This document shows, piece after piece, positions 1 through 4,909 of a DNA stretch of 5,283 nt. The stretch is from contig JAHWJJ010000348.1 in the NCBI GenBank assembly GCA_019348475.1, positions 1 to 5,283 on the forward strand. The letters run 5' to 3'. Made by a program: the position numbers and the translations under genes. The notes under the pieces were generated by a model. It searched no databases. It was not told the origin of the DNA and saw only the letters and a program-made list of their open reading frames with translations. The DNA is from Gemmatimonadota bacterium. GTDB lineage: Bacteria > Gemmatimonadota > Gemmatimonadetes > Longimicrobiales > Longimicrobiaceae. Each line of letters opens with the position of its first letter. Position 1 is the stretch's first letter.

Positions 1-145
1 CGGAGCGGTTTCCTCCCCCGAACGTGTAACCGCCATCGTACGAGGCGTCGTCAGGGGCAGTCACGCTCGCGGAATGCTCGCCACACGCAGTCAAAACCAA
101 CGCAATGGCAAGGGCGGCAGCGATACGGGCGCGGAGTGCTTTCAT
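1..145 (-). CDS. small lipoprotein, N-terminal part (cut by window edge)
   Basis: The first 48 residues of a protein that runs off the left edge. It begins MKALRAR, followed by a hydrophobic stretch (about residues 8-20) that ends in the lipobox LTAC with Cys21. This is the classic signal for diacylglyceryl transfer, cleavage by signal peptidase II and anchoring in a membrane. The short mature part seen reads CGEHSASVTAPDDASYDGGY and then TFGGGNRS, a flexible, Gly-rich segment. An AGGAG ribosome binding site lies at 154-158 (read on the minus strand), 8 bases before the ATG, which supports this start. It is transcribed divergently from the TPR gene at 353. I associate very short lipoproteins with a 'GG-T-GGGN' type motif with Longimicrobium-like bacteria, but cannot name a function. 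The lipoprotein call is firm; the role is unknown. Confidence 0.85.
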   Translation of the reverse strand, partial: MKALRARIAAALAIALVLTACGEHSASVTAPDDASYDGGYTFGGGNRS

Positions 146-352
146 CCTGTGTGCTCCTAAAAAGGGTGGGAGTGAACACCGACACGGGCACTCAAAGGTA
201 ACCACAACCATACGCGACCCGCCAGAAAGCACTATGCAATCTCCCGCCACGCCGGGATAAGCCTTCATCAGCCGACCCACGCCCTAACTACCTCTTTCCG
301 CCTCCGGGTAAGCTGTCTACTCGCAGCGACTAAAGAACCGGGGTGTTCCTAG
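146..352. other. divergent intergenic region
   Basis: A 207-base non-coding stretch between the minus-strand lipoprotein and the plus-strand TPR gene. It must hold the promoters for both directions. It is less GC-rich than the flanking genes. I see no convincing -35/-10 pair for either direction. On the minus strand, TACCTTTG (193-200) fits the TAnnTTTG -7 element of Bacteroidota promoters, but I found no partner TTTG at the right distance. No tRNA or strong hairpin is evident. Confidence 0.5.
154..158 (-). promoter_or_regulatory. ribosome binding site of the left-edge lipoprotein
   Basis: Read on the minus strand this is AGGAG, 8 bases upstream of the ATG at 145-143. It fixes the start of the partial lipoprotein. 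Confidence 0.7.
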
Positions 353-1603
353 ATGCTTTCAGAGCCGAACGACACTGCCGAACATCGTCCCGTTACCACC
401 CAGGCCTCCGAGCGGGACGGGCGGCGGGTTCCGCGTCCGCGGTGCGTTCCTCCCGCGATCCAGCGTGACCCCGGCGACAACATGGAGGGGCACCACATCC
501 TGGAGGAGTCGCCGGGCGATTTCGGGCTATTGCTGTGGCGGACGGTGCGGGACGTCATGCTGTGGGCCGATACGCCGCCGGATCGGCGCGGGGACCTGTT
601 CAGGGAAGGGAGCCGCCTCGCGCTGCTCGCCGCGGCCGAAATCCCGTCCGAAGTCTCTGCGGCGGTGGACACGCTGCACGGAATGCTGACGCTCGGTGGC
701 CGTGCGGATACGGAACTCGTGTCGCAGTGCTGCCTGCATATCGCGGCGTGGGCGCGGCGGTCGGGATTGGCGCGTACGGCGGTGGCGTTCGCGCAGACCG
801 GGGCGCTGGTGTCGCCCCAGTACGCGGAAGCGGCCGTGCACGTCGGCGCCTACGCGCGTGCGGCGGGGGGACAGGAAGCACGGGCGGGGACGTGGCTGCG
901 GCGTGCCGTGGCGCTCGCGCGCCAGGAGCAGGACTGGACGGCGTACTCGGTGGCCCTGGTGGAGCTTGGGCTGCTCTACGAGGACGCCGGGGATGCAGCG
1001 CAGGCGGAGCGATACTATCGGCGGGGGTTCCGGGCCGGGCGGCGGTATTCTGCGCGCGCGGCCCGGATGCGGGCGGCTCACGGACTTTTCCGGCTGGCAT
1101 GGAAGCAGGGCGACAGCCTGAGCGCGGCGCAATTCGCGCTGACCGCGCGAGGGGCGTACGAGCCTGACGCCGCAGGGGCACCAGGCCTCTTGCTGGACCT
1201 TGCGCGCTTCTGGACGGATGCAGGCGAACCCGCGCGAGCCCGCGCGGCGCTGCGGCGCGCCGTCCCCGCGCTGTTGACGATGCCGCCAGCGTGGCAACTG
1301 GCGGTGTTCGCGCTCACAGCACGGGCGCGGGCCGATGCGGAGCATCCGCAGAGCGGCGCGGCGGCTGCGGGGGCAGCGTGGGCGTTGATGGGGGATGAAG
1401 GCATCGGGGAGGCCGTCCGGTACGCGGCGGCGGTGGACCTCGCGCACGCGGCGCGCGTGGCGGCGAACTTCCCCGCGTTTGAACGGGCGAAGCGGACCGT
1501 GCTCCGTCTCGCGCCGCAGGCGGATTTTGCGGACGCTGCGGAGCGCATGGCGAAGCTGTGGCCGGAAGGGGGTCACGCTTCCACGCTGGAGCGTGCATCG
1601 TGA
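353..1603 (+). CDS. TPR-repeat protein, first gene of the coupled cassette
   Basis: A 416-residue, Ala/Arg-rich, almost all-helical protein with no signal peptide or membrane segment, so probably cytoplasmic. Residues 1-45 are polar and Pro/Arg-rich and look disordered. From about 55 there are helices, and from about 120 a ladder of degenerate 34-residue tetratricopeptide repeats, roughly 124-157, 159-192, 199-232, 239-272 and 277-310. The clearest is 199-232 (LGLLY, then A218 and Y222 at the usual TPR positions). TPR arrays are protein-binding scaffolds; in regulators such as the Rgg or SARP type they bind peptides or partner proteins. Here no DNA-binding or catalytic domain is fused. The ATG at 353 has only a weak GGGG (340-343) before it. 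The ATG at 482 (residue 44, just before the folded part) is a possible alternative with no better site. Its TGA overlaps the next GTG (GTGA), so translation is probably coupled. The repeat call is fairly safe; the function is unknown. Confidence 0.85.
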   Translation: MLSEPNDTAEHRPVTTQASERDGRRVPRPRCVPPAIQRDPGDNMEGHHILEESPGDFGLLLWRTVRDVMLWADTPPDRRGDLFREGSRLALLAAAEIPSEVSAAVDTLHGMLTLGGRADTELVSQCCLHIAAWARRSGLARTAVAFAQTGALVSPQYAEAAVHVGAYARAAGGQEARAGTWLRRAVALARQEQDWTAYSVALVELGLLYEDAGDAAQAERYYRRGFRAGRRYSARAARMRAAHGLFRLAWKQGDSLSAAQFALTARGAYEPDAAGAPGLLLDLARFWTDAGEPARARAALRRAVPALLTMPPAWQLAVFALTARARADAEHPQSGAAAAGAAWALMGDEGIGEAVRYAAAVDLAHAARVAANFPAFERAKRTVLRLAPQADFADAAERMAKLWPEGGHASTLERAS

Positions 1604-2145
1604 CGGGGACGGAGCCAGAGGCCACGATTCACCGTCCGGGATGGGTCGCGGCCCGGGACCGGCTGGCGTCGGTTGAACCAGCCGAAACGCGCGCCCTGCT
1701 CGCCTCCGCAATGGATCGGGTAGAAAGCGGCTGGACCGCCGTTCGTGACCTTCAGCAGTGGATGGAGCGGAACCGCGAGCGGGAGGGCGCGGAGGACGAC
1801 TACGGCTGCCTGCTGACTTACGTAGAGACGGAAGTACGGGAGACGTTCCGGTCGATGGCCGTCGCTCTGGCGCAGGTGGCGGCCGACTGGCCGGAGTCGG
1901 AACGGGCGTCCACGGATGACGTGGAAGGCCAACTGTCGGCCTTCGTCCGCTACGTGACGGTGCTCCGGCTCGCTACGGAATCGGCCACGGTGCCGCCGCA
2001 GTTTCGGGAACTGGTGCGCCAGGCCGCGCCGCTCGGCCTCGCGGGCGAGTGGTTCCGCCAACTCTCGGGCGTGCTCCGGGGAACGCGAACCGCTCCATGG
2101 CCGCGGAGAGCGTGCAGGACGCGCGGGCGGCGGTGGAGTTCCTGA
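1600..2145 (+). CDS. helical protein of unknown function, frame broken near its end
   Basis: Starts with GTG inside the GTGA overlap with the TPR gene. GGAG at 1588-1591 is 8 bases upstream, so the start is well supported. As read it gives 181 residues. Residues 15-160 look like a bundle of amphipathic helices (for example ALLASAMDRVESGWTAVRDL and FVRYVTVLRLATES), soluble, with no recognised motif. The last 20 residues (from about 162, TRTAPWPRRACRTRGRR...) look like out-of-frame translation: they are Arg/Trp-rich, and the codons lose the third-position G/C preference of the rest. At the same point, frame -1 becomes strongly coding and runs to 2318. One extra G in the G run at 2078-2081 would join the two into a 239-residue protein ending exactly at the next GTGA junction. 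The tail is therefore probably an artefact of a frameshift, whether an assembly error, a real mutation or, less likely, programmed. I do not recognise the family. Confidence 0.7.
   Translation: MTGTEPEATIHRPGWVAARDRLASVEPAETRALLASAMDRVESGWTAVRDLQQWMERNREREGAEDDYGCLLTYVETEVRETFRSMAVALAQVAADWPESERASTDDVEGQLSAFVRYVTVLRLATESATVPPQFRELVRQAAPLGLAGEWFRQLSGVLRGTRTAPWPRRACRTRGRRWSS
2078..2081 (+). other. probable frameshift site (G run)
   Basis: Four Gs in the context CTCCGGGGAACGCG. Upstream, coding signal is in the frame of the GTG at 1600; downstream, it is in the -1 frame. With five Gs the text reads ...GVLRG-NANRSMAAES... without a break. Frame -1 codons already look native from 2079 (ggg aac gcg aac cgc tcc), before any ATG, which argues for a shift rather than a new gene starting at 2097. 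Confidence 0.6.
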
Positions 2146-2318
2146 CAGCCGAGTTGCCGGCGGCAGAGCGCGAGAGGGCAAGGGCGATGCTCCTGGCGGA
2201 CATTGAAGCGCTGTACGCGCTCCCGGGCGGCCCGCCGCCGCCGGAATGGCTCGACCTCCTGAAAGAGTGTTTTGCCGGGCGCGCGCACTACGCGCACCCG
2301 CCGGCGGAGGCGGGGTGA
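2097..2318 (+). CDS. C-terminal piece of the helical protein, or small overlapping gene
   Basis: Read alone from ATG 2097 it gives 73 residues, beginning MAAESVQDARAAVEFLTAEL and ending in AHYAHPPAEAG. It has two or three helices, then a PGGPPPP linker and a short EWLDLLKECF helix. Codon use is clearly coding, with strong third-position G/C. It overlaps the tail of the preceding frame by 49 bases and has no proper ribosome binding site: a GGGGA lies 14 bases away, too far. A GTG at 2049 in the same frame is also unsupported. I therefore favour it being the C-terminus of the 1600 gene, displaced by a one-base frameshift near 2080. If it is a separate gene, it would depend on translational coupling. 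Its TGA overlaps the GTG of the HTH gene. No known family recognised. Confidence 0.5.
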   Translation: MAAESVQDARAAVEFLTAELPAAERERARAMLLADIEALYALPGGPPPPEWLDLLKECFAGRAHYAHPPAEAG

Positions 2319-2755
2319 CGGCTCCGTCTGTGGCGGAAGTCACTGACCACCGTACGGTTCCGCTGGAAGTGCTGCGCGAGTTCGCGCGATCGGAAGCGGA
2401 GCGTACCTCACTCCGCCACGCGGCGGAGGATGCCGGGGTGGGACGGTCCACAATCCACAAGTTCATCATGGGCGGCACTACGCCACATCCGCGCGTCCGT
2501 CGGCTGCTGGCGCTGTGGTATCTGCGGCGAATGCAAGGTGTGGATGAAGTGGAACTGATACGCCCGTACGCGGCCGCGCTGGACGTGCTGCTGGCCCAGG
2601 TACCGGCGACAACAGTCCAGCGCGTCACGCTGGGCGTGCTGGCGAGCATCAGGGACGGTATCGCGGCCGAGGGTGAAGATCCGCCGCGATGGTTGGACGT
2701 ACTGCGCAGACGGCGTGTGGGATGGATGCTCGGACATCCGTCCGTGAAAGACTGA
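2315..2755 (+). CDS. small helix-turn-helix protein, putative DNA-binding regulator
   Basis: 146 residues from a GTG that shares GTGA with the preceding stop; GGAGG at 2306-2310, 4 bases upstream, supports this start over the longer in-frame GTG at 2246. Residues 32-55 (SLRHAAEDAGVGRSTIHKFI plus GG) fit a Cro/C1-like HTH: a helix, a tight turn at AGVG, and a recognition helix RSTIHKFI. They are followed by PHPRVRRLLALWYLRR, a third helix of the kind found in short XRE-like proteins. The C-terminal half (about 80-130) is helical and may dimerise; the very end is basic (RRRRVGWMLGHPSVKD). There is no ligand-binding or nuclease domain. Sitting last in the overlapping run behind a TPR protein, it could be the DNA-binding part of a split regulator. 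It resembles short HTH proteins I associate with Gemmatimonadota, but I cannot name a subfamily. HTH fold likely; target unknown. Confidence 0.8.
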   Translation: MTAPSVAEVTDHRTVPLEVLREFARSEAERTSLRHAAEDAGVGRSTIHKFIMGGTTPHPRVRRLLALWYLRRMQGVDEVELIRPYAAALDVLLAQVPATTVQRVTLGVLASIRDGIAAEGEDPPRWLDVLRRRRVGWMLGHPSVKD

Positions 2756-2808
2756 GTCGTGGGTGACGACGACGGCGGCACCTGCACGCTTGCCCTTGCC
2801 ACGCAGCG

Positions 2809-2826
2809 GGCGCCATATTTTGCGCC
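2809..2826. promoter_or_regulatory. inverted repeat with AT-rich centre, possible operator/promoter
   Basis: GGCGC-CATATTTT-GCGCC: a perfect 5-bp inverted repeat around an 8-base A/T-rich core, in the 106-base gap before the gene at 2862. A weak -10-like CATATT (2814-2819) lies 18 bases after TTGCCC (2790-2795). Such a placement would suit an operator over a promoter, but a 5-bp repeat in GC-rich DNA is easily chance. Confidence 0.25.
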
Positions 2827-2851
2827 GTGACTTGGCTCACCCGCAGGCGGG

Positions 2852-2856
2852 AAGGA
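2852..2856 (+). promoter_or_regulatory. ribosome binding site deciding the start at 2862
   Basis: AAGGA, 5 bases before ATG 2862. It favours this start over the in-frame GTG at 2763, whose extra 33 residues (basic, Pro/Arg-rich) look non-coding. Confidence 0.6.
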
Positions 2857-2861
2857 CGCAA

Positions 2862-3266
2862 ATGCAAAGCGACGACTTGGACTTCGATTTCACGGAAGAT
2901 GAGATGTACCGCGCGCTGCGGCTCATCGTATCGGACGCGGAGGCGCGGGAGCAAGCAGCTGCGTTCGCGGCGGAATACGAACCTGGGATGGATTGGGCGA
3001 CCTCCGAGCACGTTCTGCTCCTGCTTTCGCTTGGGTCTGAATCGGCGCGCACCCGCGTAGATCGCATCCGGGAAGCGCTGCAGGAAAGCCGCCGTGAAAC
3101 ATGGCTCCGGGACCAGCACGCGGCGCGGGTCGGCGAGGCCGACGCGTTGGCGCGCTGGGCGGACGTAATCGCCGCGGAAGACGAGGATTGGACTCGGCGG
3201 CTTTCTGCACTCCGGCGACAGCTTCAGGAGGAGGGGAAACTCGGGGGCGGCCCCGAGCGGGACTGA
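2862..3266 (+). CDS. small acidic helical protein of unknown function
   Basis: 134 residues from ATG 2862, with AAGGA just upstream. The N-terminus is strongly acidic (MQSDDLDFDFTEDEMYRALR). The rest alternates Glu/Asp and Arg with regularly spaced Leu/Ala, as in long amphipathic helices or a coiled coil (about 58-125, for example ARTRVDRIREALQESRRETW). The C-terminus KLGGGPERD is flexible. There is no signal peptide, no Cys and no catalytic motif. The gap of 106 bases after the HTH gene means it may have its own promoter or be a looser member of the same operon. A GC hairpin (3240-3257) overlaps its last codons. I do not recognise the family; being small, acidic and next to an HTH protein, a partner or inhibitor role is conceivable but is pure inference. 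Confidence 0.7.
   Translation: MQSDDLDFDFTEDEMYRALRLIVSDAEAREQAAAFAAEYEPGMDWATSEHVLLLLSLGSESARTRVDRIREALQESRRETWLRDQHAARVGEADALARWADVIAAEDEDWTRRLSALRRQLQEEGKLGGGPERD
3240..3257 (+). terminator. GC-rich hairpin at the end of the 134-residue gene
   Basis: CTCGGGG (3240-3246), a 4-base loop, CCCCGAG (3251-3257): a perfect 7-bp stem ending 6 bases before the TGA. No T-tract follows, so it is not a standard intrinsic terminator. It might stabilise or attenuate the message before the lipoprotein gene, or be a by-product of GC-rich coding. Confidence 0.3.
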
Positions 3267-3351
3267 ATGGGCGGGGGGGATTGTGCTGTCATCCAACCCA
3301 GCCACACCGGATTAGCCCCGATCCGTTGCGGCACAAACATTCCTCGATTGC

Positions 3352-3357
3352 GGGAGG
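3352..3357 (+). promoter_or_regulatory. ribosome binding site of the lipoprotein at 3363
   Basis: GGGAGG, 5 bases before ATG 3363. Together with the signal peptide that begins here, it rules out the in-frame ATG at 3267, which would bury the signal peptide under 32 extra residues. Confidence 0.75.
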
Positions 3358-3362
3358 GTACA

Positions 3363-4208
3363 ATGCGAACCAAGCCCCTGCTGCTGCTGGTGGCGCTCAT
3401 CGCTGCCGGCGCCTGCGAGTTCACCGGTCCCACGGCTCACATGCCGGGCGTAGAGAAACCGGGCGCGGAGTTAAGCTACGAAGAAATTCAATACCCGCTC
3501 CACGTCTACGGTGACGATACGGACGGGTGGGACTACATGACGTCGGGTACGCCGGTCTGGGTGGAGATCCCTGCGGACGACCAGACACCAACAAGTGAAG
3601 ACGGCGACGGCAAACGCCGTGTGTGTCCGAATGATCAGATGATCATGAAAAATGCGCATTTGCGCATGAACTACGGGTTGGAGACGCTGGACCTCGACTT
3701 CCGGGGGCCGTTCTCGTTCATCCGGCACGTGAGTACGCTGACGCCAGCGGAGGGGGGGAGCCCCTATCCGACAGCCGCCTATCGCTTCCCACAGAACGCA
3801 TACAGCCGGGACAACAAGTACTATGCGCCCGCGGGAGGCGAGATTTTGCTGGCGTGCGACGGCAACTACGTCGTCAACAATTTTTTGGTCCGCCTGTGGG
3901 TGGGTCATCTATACGGAAAGCTGTACAACGGCCCGATCGTTCGCAATCCGGACTACGAGGAGTGCGACAGCGGTGGGGGCGGTGGGGGCGGGGGTGGGGG
4001 TGGCGTGGAGCAGCCGATGACGATGATGGCCACCCCGACTGAAACTTCCGCGATCACCTGCGGCAGTGGTCCCGGTGTCGATCCGGGCGGAGGCTCCACG
4101 TGGAGGTGCTATACCGTGACCATAGACCACTACTGGTACTATCCGGAGACGGGGCGGATCGAGTACCGCTATACGGAGGAGTACACGTGGTGCGAGCAAC
4201 TCTCATGA
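3363..4208 (+). CDS. predicted lipoprotein with poly-Gly linker and Cys/aromatic-rich tail
   Basis: 281 residues. MRTKPLLLLVALIAAGAC is a basic start plus a hydrophobic core ending at Cys18 in a relaxed lipobox (AGAC); lipid anchoring is likely, and plain secretion is the alternative. The mature part has a polar/Asp-rich region (about 25-85) and a region about 88-200 with many Tyr, Phe and Asn. A run of 11 glycines follows (204-214), then a Thr/Met-rich segment and a tail (247-276) with ten Trp/Tyr in 30 residues. Six Cys lie beyond the lipobox (88, 165, 201, 233, 249, 277), enough for three disulfides in an oxidising compartment. The modular look (folded domain, Gly linker, small Cys-capped domain) suggests surface display or binding, but no family is recognised. 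Base composition is visibly less GC-rich than the cassette upstream (the 60 bases from 3601 are half A/T). The secreted-protein gene 47 bases on is probably co-transcribed. Confidence 0.8.
   Translation: MRTKPLLLLVALIAAGACEFTGPTAHMPGVEKPGAELSYEEIQYPLHVYGDDTDGWDYMTSGTPVWVEIPADDQTPTSEDGDGKRRVCPNDQMIMKNAHLRMNYGLETLDLDFRGPFSFIRHVSTLTPAEGGSPYPTAAYRFPQNAYSRDNKYYAPAGGEILLACDGNYVVNNFLVRLWVGHLYGKLYNGPIVRNPDYEECDSGGGGGGGGGGGVEQPMTMMATPTETSAITCGSGPGVDPGGGSTWRCYTVTIDHYWYYPETGRIEYRYTEEYTWCEQLS
3972..4004 (+). repeat. poly-Gly codon tract with four G5 runs (potential G-quadruplex)
   Basis: Eleven Gly codons inside the lipoprotein gene. The coding strand has four runs of five Gs (3975-3979, 3984-3988, 3990-3994, 3996-4000) separated by 4, 1 and 1 bases, the textbook pattern for an intramolecular G-quadruplex. 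The 9-mer GGTGGGGGC occurs twice in tandem (3972-3980, 3981-3989) and a near copy GGTGGGGGT follows at 3993-4001, hinting at growth by slippage in units that keep the reading frame. Confidence 0.7.
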
Positions 4209-4255
4209 GTCCGACAGCAGGCTAACTCTAACCGAACCAGAACCGGAGCCCTAAC

Positions 4256-4741
4256 ATGAACTTCACCCGCCGCACCCTTGCTCTCGCGTTCGCCCTCGTC
4301 CTGAGCGCCTGGGCAACAGCCCCGCACCTTGCCGCTCAGGCAAGTGCGTTCACGCCCCCGACGCGGCCGGATGGCAGGGTACCCATCACACTCGTGCTCA
4401 CGAGCGGTGAAGGCGCGCCCACGGTGCTGCGCCGCGCCGCGGATGTGTCGCGGAACGTGATCCTGCTGGATTCCGCCACTGCGGACGCCCGGCAACTCTC
4501 CGATGCGGTCTTTCACCTCCTGATCCTAGAGGCGCAGGACCCGCAGGGGCAGCGCCGGAACAACAACGCCGCGCAACGCGCTCGGGTTGCCCAGCCGCAC
4601 CCTGTTTACTCCTGGGCGGACGAAGCACTCGCGCGGCTGCGCAGTGTCCCCCCCCGCCCACTGGAGGGCGTGGGGCGTGCGGGCCAGCGGTACAGGACGA
4701 TCCAGATATGGGTAAGGCCCCTGCGCGGCATGCGGCGCTAG
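4256..4741 (+). CDS. small secreted/periplasmic protein of unknown function
   Basis: 161 residues. GGAG at 4245-4248, 7 bases before the ATG, supports the start. A Sec signal peptide is clear: MNFTRRT, a hydrophobic core about 8-22, and a likely signal peptidase I site after AQA (residue 29). The mature part starts SAFTPPTRPDGRVPITLVLT, with beta-like hydrophobic stretches (PITLVL, NVILLD). Then comes DARQLSDAVFHLLILEAQDP, an Asn/Arg/Gln-rich stretch (about 98-112) and a basic end (WVRPLRGMRR). There is no Cys and no enzyme motif. It follows the lipoprotein gene by 47 bases with no terminator between, so the two exported proteins are probably made together. I do not recognise the family. Secretion is well supported; function unknown. 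Confidence 0.82.
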   Translation: MNFTRRTLALAFALVLSAWATAPHLAAQASAFTPPTRPDGRVPITLVLTSGEGAPTVLRRAADVSRNVILLDSATADARQLSDAVFHLLILEAQDPQGQRRNNNAAQRARVAQPHPVYSWADEALARLRSVPPRPLEGVGRAGQRYRTIQIWVRPLRGMRR

Positions 4742-4842
4742 GTACGCTCGTCCGCTGCCCCAAGTGAAATAGCCGGGAACAGCCCTCCGGCGACAACAAC
4801 TACGAAGCCCCGCCGTGACGAAGGGCGGGCCCCTCACGCGCA
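4742..4842. other. intergenic tail after the secreted-protein gene
   Basis: About 100 bases without a plausible gene. It holds two short GC arms (CCCGCC 4809-4814 and GGGCGGGCC 4823-4831) that can pair with each other or with the left arm of the main hairpin at 4843. Nothing else is recognised. Confidence 0.5.
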
Positions 4843-4877
4843 ACGGCCCGCCCCGACGCGATGTCGGGGCGGGCCGT
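4843..4877. terminator. perfect 15-bp hairpin between convergent genes
   Basis: Left arm 4843-4857 (ACGGCCCGCCCCGAC), loop GCGAT, right arm 4863-4877 (GTCGGGGCGGGCCGT): 15 base pairs without mismatch. It lies between the stop at 4741 (plus) and the stop at 4912-4910 (minus), where a bidirectional terminator belongs. Neither side has a real T-tract (CCTGATCT follows on the plus strand), so it is a terminator of the GC-rich type or a transcript-end stabiliser. Confidence 0.7.
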
Positions 4878-4909
4878 CCTGATCTACCGAATGCGCAGCC
4901 GCCGCCGGA

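Noticed and set aside
193..200. TAnnTTTG-like element on the minus strand as a Bacteroidota-type promoter
   Set aside because: No matching -33 TTTG at the expected spacing, and the host does not look like Bacteroidota.
1558..1599. ATG at 1558 as the start of the middle gene
   Set aside because: It lies deep inside the TPR reading frame and lacks a ribosome binding site; GTG 1600 has GGAG 8 bases upstream and forms the stop-start overlap.
527..1711. Long minus-strand open frame opposite the TPR gene (394 codons)
   Set aside because: It is Arg/Pro/His-rich with no domain, and spans two plus-strand genes with better codon use and start sites; a GC-rich antisense shadow.
353..2755. Toxin-antitoxin or phage-defence operon
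   Set aside because: There is an HTH protein and small genes, but no nuclease, RNase, kinase, NTPase or other effector motif anywhere in the run.
1573..2802. 409-codon minus-strand open frame across the middle and HTH genes
   Set aside because: Ser/Arg/Pro-rich low-complexity translation; the plus strand has two GTGA junctions and a clear HTH motif here.
2649..3305. 218-codon minus-strand open frame opposite the acidic protein gene
   Set aside because: No recognisable motif and no ribosome binding site; the plus-strand frame has a good site and third-position GC preference.
3267..3362. Upstream in-frame ATG at 3267 for the lipoprotein
   Set aside because: It would put 32 residues before a clear signal peptide; ATG 3363 has GGGAGG at the right distance.
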